Assembly: GCA_052034865.1 (NCBI GenBank) | Contig: JBPOIC010000010.1 | Span: 1-64,000, forward strand | Reading direction: 5' to 3' | DNA from: JBPOIC01 sp052034865 | GTDB lineage: Bacteria > UBA10199 > JADFYH01 | DNA: 64,000 bases | Shown: in pieces, positions 9,591 to 19,000 of the stretch | Numbering within the stretch: the stretch's first letter is position 1 | How the letters are laid out: each line of letters begins with the position of its first letter | Notes under the pieces: model-generated | Database searches by the model: none | What the model was told of the DNA's origin: nothing | The model's input: the letters and a program-made list of their open reading frames with translations, nothing else | Made by a program: the position numbers and the translations under genes

Positions 9591-10068
9591 AAAATATAAA
9601 CAAATATTTGACAAATCATTTACTATTTATTATCCACCTTTATTGTAAGATTGATCTGTAAGGCTCCAGGGAGGTTGGGAATGAATCCACACCTTTGAAT
9701 CAACATCCCTAACCTCCTGAAGGCCTTCTGATAGCCAGAAAACTTGGCTGCTTGAATCCTCCTCTTCCGCTTTCTTCTTTCCTCTTATTCTCTATCTCTC
9801 TACAACTATTCAGTTTTTTTATTTTTTTAAGCAACTTTTTCGGAAATGATCCGAAAAAAGCCTGACTTCATTTTCACTCATCCAAAAACATTTATTGTTG
9901 AACCTTGCATTGAAGCCTTCTTCCTGATGCCTGTTTTCTTCTCAAAAAGAGGAAAGAGGTTTTTTAAAGGGCGGGAAGTTCTTTTGATGGTTCGAGTTCT
10001 TTAAAAGATGATTGGAAGAGTTGTGAGCTTAAAAACTTTTGCAATGGGTCCAGGTTTGGGGAGGGGCT
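9591..10068 (+). promoter_or_regulatory. Long structured leader before the first giant gene
   Basis: No coding sequence is visible in 478 bases. A TTGACA at 9608-9613 with an AT-rich TATTTATTAT region about 15-17 bases later could be a promoter. Downstream are three stem-loops. The first is a long imperfect stem around 9667-9720 (GGGAGGTTGGGA against TCCCTAACCTCC). The second is AGCCA/TGGCT at 9733-9749. The third is a 10-bp stem CTTTTTCGGA/TCCGAAAAAG around 9835-9860. None is followed directly by a T run. If the promoter is right, this is an untranslated leader of over 400 nt. Confidence 0.4.
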
Positions 10069-13000
10069 TTGAGTCGAAATATCCAAAATCATCTGATGGG
10101 ATTTGCTTTGAAAGAGAGTTTATCTTCGAGTGAGCAGTCCTTTTCAGAAAAACAAACAGAGACAGGCAGGGATAATTCTCAGAAAAAAATCTCCGGACTG
10201 ACCCAGTTTGGCACTTCTGTTTCGTCAGTGATTTCGTCTCAAATTTTGAAACCGTCTTCTCAAAGGACGGGTTTATTCAGTTCAGATCAGAAATGGGTGG
10301 ATCCGCTCTTTTTTGCGGAGCGCATTCAAAAGCTTGGCTCGGATGCAAAATCGATTACTTTAAACAATTCGGTTTCCGAAAATTCTTCCTGCCCTTTGAT
10401 TTCATATCAGACCCTGATTTTTGAGGCCGAACTTTTATTGAGTGATCTGCGATCCTCTCGCGCGATGGGCTTTTTAGAAAAAAGCAGAGTGGATGGATTT
10501 TCTGATCAGCAGGTTGAAAAAGTTCTTCGGATCAAAATCGAAGTCTTGGAGAAATTTACCACGTCGAGTTCAGATTCCCAATTGCTTCAAAAAGCCCGTC
10601 AGGAACTTCAGGATCTGCTGGATGGCCGTTATTCCAAGGCGATTCTTACCTTAAAAGATCAGATTCTTCAGGTTGAAACCCTCGAGGTGAAAAATCCTGA
10701 TTCAGCCCGCTGGATACTCGAAAATCTGGCTTCTGCGGTTGAGTTGATTGAAAATGCGCCCCACCTGTCCCTGGAGACTTTAGCGCTTCTTGCACGCTTC
10801 TACAGGCTTTGCTCACGTCAACCCGATGTAATTGCCGTAAAGTCGAAAGCAGAGGCCACTCACCTTTTTGAGTATTATCAGGATAAAATCGAGCTGGAGT
10901 TTGATCTTATGGCCCAGGCTGTGGCCTCTGATCTTCAGCGTTTGTATGGTCAAATAAAAGATCCGTTTCCATCTCTTCCGCTTGGCGAGCTTCAAGTTCT
11001 GACGGATCGTATTCACGAATTGAGTGAAGCGGTTTTTCATCCAGAATTATCCTCAGCAAAAGCGACGGCTGTTGTTTCAAAAGCGAAAACACTTTTTTGC
11101 CTCCTGAAGGAAGTCGAGGATGAGCTCAAAAAACATGAAAGCCCATTTGATTCGAATTCTTCAGATTCGCATTCCCAGAGTCAGGCGAGTCGCAAGGAAA
11201 TCCTGAAAATATTTTTGATAGATCATTATGGGACTCTCATTCAGCGGCTTGCTCGGGTTCGCGCACAAGTTCATGATCCAGAAGAACCTCTGAAATCAGA
11301 TCCGTCTCAGGACTTGCTGAGAGAAGTTGGTAGCCATTTTGAGAAACTTGTTTGTCAGGGATCTGAAATCCCATCGGGTTCGGGAGTTTTAAATCAGCTT
11401 TTAAGTCAAATCGATGCCGGAGATTTGCGCCACGTAAACTCTTTTTCTGCGGTGGGTATTCAGAAATATCTTGAATCCAGAGATCAGCTGGAAGCCCTTC
11501 AGAAAAAAATCAGCATCACCGATGATCCTGTTTTGAAACGTCGGGAAATTCTTCGATTCATTCAGGAAAGTCATCATCTCCATCAAACTGAAAATCTGAA
11601 TGCTTCCATTGCGCTTTATCGCGAGAGTCTTCTGGGGTCCGGATATCAGGAGCGAATCAGGGGCTTGAGGGATTTGCTTGGAGTGGTTCGAGGAAAAGAT
11701 GGAGGCGCAGAGACAGAACTTCAGAAAGATTTACAGGAGATGGTGCATGTGCGGTGGAAGGATCTTTCAAAGCTTGAGTATCCGAGCACCGACGGAGTCG
11801 AAGAGACCCTGTTGTTAAAAGAATTCTTAGACTCTCCGGATTTTATTCCTTCAGAGAAAAATGCAGATCTTGCGCAAGAGCTGAACAAGAAGCTGGAAGA
11901 TTTTAGAAAGACATTACGTCATCGGATCACTTCTCACTCTTCTTCGCATATACTTCAATCTACACCTCTCGAAGATTATCAGCGGGCCATTTTACTTCTT
12001 AAGCTGGATCGGGTCTTGCTGACACACGATCTGATCGAGGCAGGGGAAGAAGATCTGAAAAAGAAGGAACTTGGAAATCAGCTTTTAAAAGATCTTTCTT
12101 TTGCTAAAAAGAATTTGAGACGTTTGGATTCGCAAGCCCTTAAAGATCGGCTCGCCTCCCATATCACTTATTTTGATCTGCTGAAAAGTTTCAAGCCTTT
12201 GGCCGAAAAAGAATCTTCTCCAATTTCTGTTTCTCAATTTGAAAAACTTCAGAATGAGATGGCTTTAAAAATGCCTGAATTGTTTGCGGAGGCTCTTGCT
12301 CCGATTCAAGCAGAGCAGGGATTGAGTCTGGAAGAATGTCACTGGTTCCTGAAAAATCTGAAAGATCGGTTTTCGTCTGCCCTTCTGTTTCAGCAGATGA
12401 GCTGGATAGAATCTCTGAGTGAATCTGGCATTCAAGAAATGGCTCTTCAGGCCATTTCTGCCAAGCGAATGATAGATGCGGTGGATTCTTCGGCAGAATT
12501 TCATCCTCAGGGTTTGGGTCGTTGTCAAAAGGCCGCTCAGGTTTTTTCACAATTGGGATTTCCAGATGAAATGGAGCGCGCTCTTCAATTTGTAAAATCC
12601 CTGGCAAACAATCCCCGGTTTGCCATCACAGATCGCATGGAGCTTTGGCTCACTCTGGCGCAACAGCACGATGCATTTGCCAAAGCACATCCTTATCTTG
12701 CTTCACATGTATCCGCTCAAAAAGATCTCGAAGAAGTTCGGCAACTTTCAAAAACATTTGGATCTTCATCTTCAGAAATTTCTTCAGACAATCTCCTTAA
12801 AATTCGTGAAATGGGTGAACTGGCTCACGGACTTCAGTATTTTTACTCCGGACAAATGGATTTGGCGGAGCAGGTTTTTGTGAGGATTTCCAGAAATGAA
12901 ACTGCGCAGATCTATCTGATTGGAATTCGTGCCAGTGATGAAAATGCCCAGGTGGCCCGGCGGATTGCGTTGTTGAAGGCGTGGTTTGCAGGCTATTCCA

Positions 13001-16000
13001 GAAAATTTGAAAAGATGGCCCTGGGTTTTGGAGAGAATTCATCCGGTATGGTTCAGGCAAAGGCCCTGTCTGTAAAAGGAGAAATGCTGATTGTTCAGAT
13101 TGAGCAATTCATGCATGCAGGCGAGGAGTTAAAACCTGCCATCGAGAAAGCTTTAAAATCAGCTTCCGTTATTCCAGAGATTAAAGTCGCCTTTGAAAGT
13201 TTTTTAAAGATGAAGTCGGAGTATCTGCTGTCGTCTTCGTCGTTGTTCGATATCGGACATCGCGCGTTGATATCTGGAATCGACCGACTCGAGGCAAAGC
13301 TGAACGGCTCGGATCATTCGCGGATCGATCCGCATCTCATCGACAAAATTTCAAATCAAAAACTTTCTGCCCATGAGTTTGCCCACCTGTCGCTTGAGCT
13401 CGCGAGACATCTCATCCAAAAAGAAAAATCACAGGAGGGTTCGCAAAAAATTGCCCAGAGTCTGATAGATCAAGGTGTTGAGGCAAAAGCGGCGAAAGAA
13501 TTCTTAAGTGAGGTTCATGAAGTTTTCAGACAGTCTCACGAGATGCGCCAATGGTTGCTTAATCTGACGATTGTCGGAGCAGAAAACTGGAAAACGGCTC
13601 TTCATTCGGCAGTTCTTGAGTTGACGCCTTTTGCAGCGGGTCATCTGGGAAGTCTGGCTGCCAAAGGAATTGTCGCGACCGTCCGTGGAACCCAGGCACT
13701 GAAAACGCTCGAGGCTGTCAGCACAGCGCGTGCCTTGTGGATGGCTCAGCAGGCAGGAATAAAAAGCGCTCAGGCAGCGCGCTTCAGCAATGCCTTTGGA
13801 GCTCAGGTGCGAAACCTGGCTCTCTGGTCTTTTGAAACCGGGATGAATGCTGCTGCTTTTACCGGCGCTCAGTTGGCGCTTTCCCATCAGGAATTCAGTT
13901 TCAAACGCTATTCGCAGTCCTGGCTGAAGATGTATCTCGATCTGGTGATCAACCGGATGCTCGGCCCTTTGGGACTTCATCATTTGGGATGGGTGGGACA
14001 GCGCTTGAATGGAGTTGCCGGATTTTTACTCGGTGATCTGATCCATGAAAATCTGACCGGCCTTAAAGCCAAAGAGCATTTGAATTTTACCGATCGTCTG
14101 GTTGGGGCAATTCAGGGAGACATCAAATGCTGGGTTTCTGGAGTTTGTCTCAATTACGCAAGCCTGGGTGCTTTCCACAAGGCAGAGGCGAGACTGGAGG
14201 CACTGCGTTACGAGAATCTCCATTTAAAAAGTCTGGATCGTCTCGGATTCAACGGCAGGCGGGATTGGTTTTTCCGACTGACACCCGAGACGCAGCGCGC
14301 GCTGGAAGTTCTTCAGCATTATCATTTTCGTTATGAGATCGATCCTTCCCATCTGGAGGATCGGCTTCAGGCGATCACCGCTGAGGGCCTTGATCGTCTT
14401 GTAGAGGCGGCATCAGGGCAGGGGGCGCATGAAGGTTTAAGGGCCGTTATTCTCGAATTCAGGCTCCATCACCTGGATATCGATGATCGTCTCTGCTCGG
14501 GAATCCGTTGGGAAAATCAGGTCTCCGCCGATCCCCATCGAACTCGTCCAGAGCAGGACGAAAATCATCCCCTTGTTAATCAGGTTGTTCGGGCACAGCA
14601 GTGGTTGCGACAACTTCGATCATCTCTTCCTGTGTTTAATACCCTGGGTTCCGAAGCTCTGGCCGTTCAGAGTACTTCACTTTTGCGGCTTGCCCTCTTG
14701 CGGGCATCAGAGGTTGATCTTCCTTCCTTCCATGCAGAGCAATGGGGATCTTTGAATCATGCCTTATCCAATCTCATGAAGGAGGTTGAGCCCAGATGGG
14801 TGGCTTCTTTGTTGGAGAAGGTTTTTTCTTATGGTTCTTTGAATGAAGCGACGGCCGGAATTTTTGAAAGAATGGCTCGGGTTCTGAGTGGAGGGCAGCT
14901 TAAAATGGGTGAGGATGCCTGGGGCCGAATTTTTAGGAATCCCGCCCTGACAGCCGAGTTGGATCAGCTTCTGCTGAATATTTTTGAAATGGTCCAGCGT
15001 TCGCCGGATGCCACCCAGTCGGATCTGTTCATCAGAAGCTATCTGGTTTCGTGGATGCAGGGGCAGATCTCAAGACAAAAGAATTTAAGAAAATTGCATG
15101 CCGCATCAGATGAAGCGGTTTCTGAGATAGGTGAAGAATTTCCCAGTGGCGATTTGTTCACAAAACATGCTGAAGCTTTTCCTTCAAGCCCTGCAAGGGT
15201 TACTCAAAATTCTGCGGTCGCATCTTCTTCTGATGCGCTCTCAAAATCACTCTCCAGAAATTTATCTCTTCGAGCAAATCGTCATGCAAAAGCGGCTTTG
15301 GCTATGGCTGCCGCTGTTGTCGCCGGTTTGTTGCCTCAGGGTGTGCATGCAGCTACGGATGCTTCTTTTGCCTTCAAGGCTGAAGCTTCTCAGGTCATTG
15401 ATTTCTTAAATCCTCTTCTTTCACAGGCACAGAGCCTGGCAGAAAACTTTGCTTCGATGACTCCGGCTCAATCGGCTCTCGGAGCTGTCGCTGTGTTGAG
15501 TGCAGGGGCGGTGGGACTTTTCAGATCTTCTTCTTTCAGAAATATGGCGACGCCCGTACTTAAAGGAAGCAGAACATTCCTCTCTAAAGTTTCGCGGGTG
15601 AGTAAAGCCGTTCATTTGCGCTTGATGTTTTTGAGTTTGGGTTGGGTCGCTGTGCCTGCAGAGGGGGAGGGTTCTTCTCCTAAACGCATAGCCACTGAAT
15701 CGGCTCAAGCATTGAGGAAAAAGAGTGATGAGGTTCGAACTATTTCTTCACATTATGCAGATTATCTTTTGATTGAGGCTTGTCGTTTGGAGCTGATTCA
15801 GAAACATCCCGAACTCGAGGAAAATAATCTTGAAGTTGCTCTTCAAAACACACGGAATAAAATAATAAAAATCAGTTCTGATGTTTCCGAATTGCTCGCA
15901 AGCCGACGCAAGTCTCCTTCAAATCAAACATATGATGCTTTTTTAAACGAGTGTTCCCTAAAACTCAGGGCTCTTGAAATACATTTTATTCGTCTAAAGA

Positions 16001-19000
16001 CTTTAGACGAGACATCGCGGCAAAATCCTCAGAAAATTTATGATGCTGAGAGAATTGACGCCCTGAGGCAGGCATGGAGGGGGCATCGTTCTGGCGTTCA
16101 GGAGCATTTTGCCAGGATGGAGGCTTTAAAGCATAAAGTAGTCAATTGCGAAGAAGTCGCCCATGAGCTGCCTTTTCCCTTTCATCTTCAGTCGCTTTCC
16201 GAGGCGATTCTCGGAGACAGGCGCATCGGTGAGACTGAAGATTGCTACCGAGACCGCATTCAAGAGAACGTATCCAGACTTCAAAGCCTGGCAGAAGAGT
16301 ATCATCACGCAGGTCAGATGGCAGAGGGTTTATATTTGAAGGTCAGCGCCAGAGAAATGGGCCTCCATATTGAAGATCTGATGATCGATGTTTCGAATCC
16401 TGACTTTACGTCAATTCTTAAAGCCGCAAGAATTCCAACACAAAATGGAAAGCTGATTCTCTTTTATGCACAGCCCAATCCGACGCTAGAAGAGCTCCGC
16501 CAGGCTTTTCATCGGGTATTGGATTTAGAGACCATTCTGAAGAGTAAAGGAGTCGATAAACATCACGACTTGATCAGGCAGTTGGTAGGTTGCAAGCATG
16601 CCTTGCATCTTTCCATTTGGCGGCGAAATCACCTCATGTCTCTGTTTATGAATTTGGGTGGAGCTTCCGTCAATTCCTGGAGCCAAACCCTGGAAGCTCA
16701 TCGTGAGGCTGTTCCCTTTGTACCTTCCCTTATACAATCTCAATCCGCCCGGGCCATGGCTGAATATTTTCTAAAAAGAAGTGCCTACGATGCCAGACAG
16801 GCTGCCATTCGAAAAACCAGAGACCTTCTTCCGACGGATGTCATTTGTTTAAACAACTACGATCTTTGTCGAGTCATCGAAGATCAATTTCCCTCATTGC
16901 CTTCCAGTCAGAGAATCCCACCACCTTCCTCCAATCCAGGCCTCAACTCCCATGCTTATCCCATGATCCCTTTAGCGGTATCCATGGCGCATGCCTGGTT
17001 CAATGGGATGGGTGGGTTTCATTTAAGCCCAGGCGTGTTCTTGCCCACGCTGGTTGTCAGTGCGGCCAGTCTGATCTTTGCTCTTTCTCCGTGGCTCAGA
17101 AAAAAGGTTCACCATGAGATGGCTATCTTCAAAGAGCATGCGACGGGTGTCGTTGAAAGAATGCGAGTGGGAACGAGAAACGTAATCCAGCCGGCCCTTG
17201 CTGGGGAGCTTTTGGAAGGGGATATCCATTGGATGGCTTCGGATATCAGAGGGGGTGGTTTGGGCAGACACGGGACTAATAAATATGATCTCAAAATTGC
17301 CGATTTGGGAATGAAGGATTGGAGTCAGATTCTTCCAAAAGCTGGAGTTGAGTATGTCTCTGAACTGGGAGAACTCACTTGGGAGAGTCTTTGGAATAAG
17401 CTAGCTCCCGTATTGAGCGAGAGTAGCTCTTCTTCTGCGAGTGCCGAAGCATCCTGTCATGGGCGAATCACTGTTCAGTTGGCCAAGCTGGGGCTTCATT
17501 TAAAAGGAGAAGAAGCCGATCTCTATGAGCATGCGAGAATCCCTAAGGCGAATATCAGTAAAAGTTTTGATCAAGAATTGAATGTATCAGGAGATCAGCT
17601 CGTTAAGTTTTTCAAATTGGTTAGAAGCTATCCTTCTCCTTCTGCTCCTTCTGTTTTGTCTCCTGAAGCTCTCCGTGCCTGTGTTCGTGTGGTTCGTTTG
17701 TATGACTGTAAAGGCAGTCCAGATTTATTGAAACTTGCGATCTTCCGAATCGTCCGCACCGATTATTTCAGAAAAGTCTGGGAGACAAATGGAGTTGTCC
17801 AGATTTGCAATCCCCCTTCAGAACGATTCAGGCTTTTTAAAGTCACTGCTAATGCAGTTCAGTCTGAGCATCTTTATGGTTTCATGTTCAGAAAAAAAGG
17901 CAGCTCTGAAAGAGGGATCTTTATAAAGAGTGAAGAAGAGTTTCTGGAATGTGACATTCCGGAGGTGTTTATTCATGCAATAGCGCGGCAGCTCGATAGA
18001 AATCTCCTCACGGATGAAGAAAAGTTACAAGTGAGAGGTTTCATTCCGATCCTGCCTTTTTACACTCCTATTTTATCCCATCGAACCTCTTCCGCTGACC
18101 CTTCGAAGCCCGTGGGTGAGCCAACCCATCCAATGACTGTCCGCGATGCAACACCCGAGATAATATCGGCTGAAAGGGAGGGTTTAACAATTTATTCTGA
18201 TGTTTCAGTGCCTCCACTCGCATGTACTCTTAGTAGAGAAGTTGGTGAACTTAAAGAAGGGGGGTGGGGAGTTGGTGTTATATTAACTCTTGTTGCTGTC
18301 ACCTTAAGGAAGAGAAAAAGTAATACATCAGAAAAGCCCCGAATGCTTGGATTGCGCTTGAATAACGGGCCAGTTTTTTCTCCTGCAGATAAATCAAAAC
18401 AAGATATTCAGAAAGCCCGTGAAGAAAGAAATCAATATAGGGAAAGTTTGTTAAAAAGGTTTCAAGAAATAAGAGAAAGGAATCTTCCTCCAAACTCACC
18501 TTTACTCACTGCGGCGAAAAATGATTTGGCAAGAGCCTATTCCCCTCTTGTTTGGGGTTATGCACGTCGAAGAGTAGCAAGATTCAATGAGCCTGCGGAT
18601 ATGTTTCAGGCGGGAATGCTGGGTGTGGCAGAAGCGATCGAGACTTATGATTCTCAAGGACCTTACGCATTTGAGCAACACTTGCGATACCACGTTAAAT
18701 TAAGACTCAGAGAAGAAACGAAAAAAGGCTTTTCAAGAGTTGCTTATGCCGATGTTAACAGTTTGATTCCTGACTGGATTAAGTTGTCAAAAATCAGCCA
18801 GGCACTTCATCATGAAGGAGTGACAGCAAAACCTGAAATTTTGGCTGAAAGAAGTGGTTTGAGCCTTGATCGTGTGAGAGAAGTAGGATGGATGCATCGT
18901 GCTGCAGATGTGGCATCGTTAGATGCAAGTGAAACATCGATGTCGCCTGAAAGAGATTTTGTCCTGGAATCTCTTTTTGAGGAATTTATTAAAAAATATG

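Noticed and set aside
12191..12607. 138-codon minus-strand frame inside giant gene 1
   Set aside because: Shadow of the giant frame; no start signal or motif.
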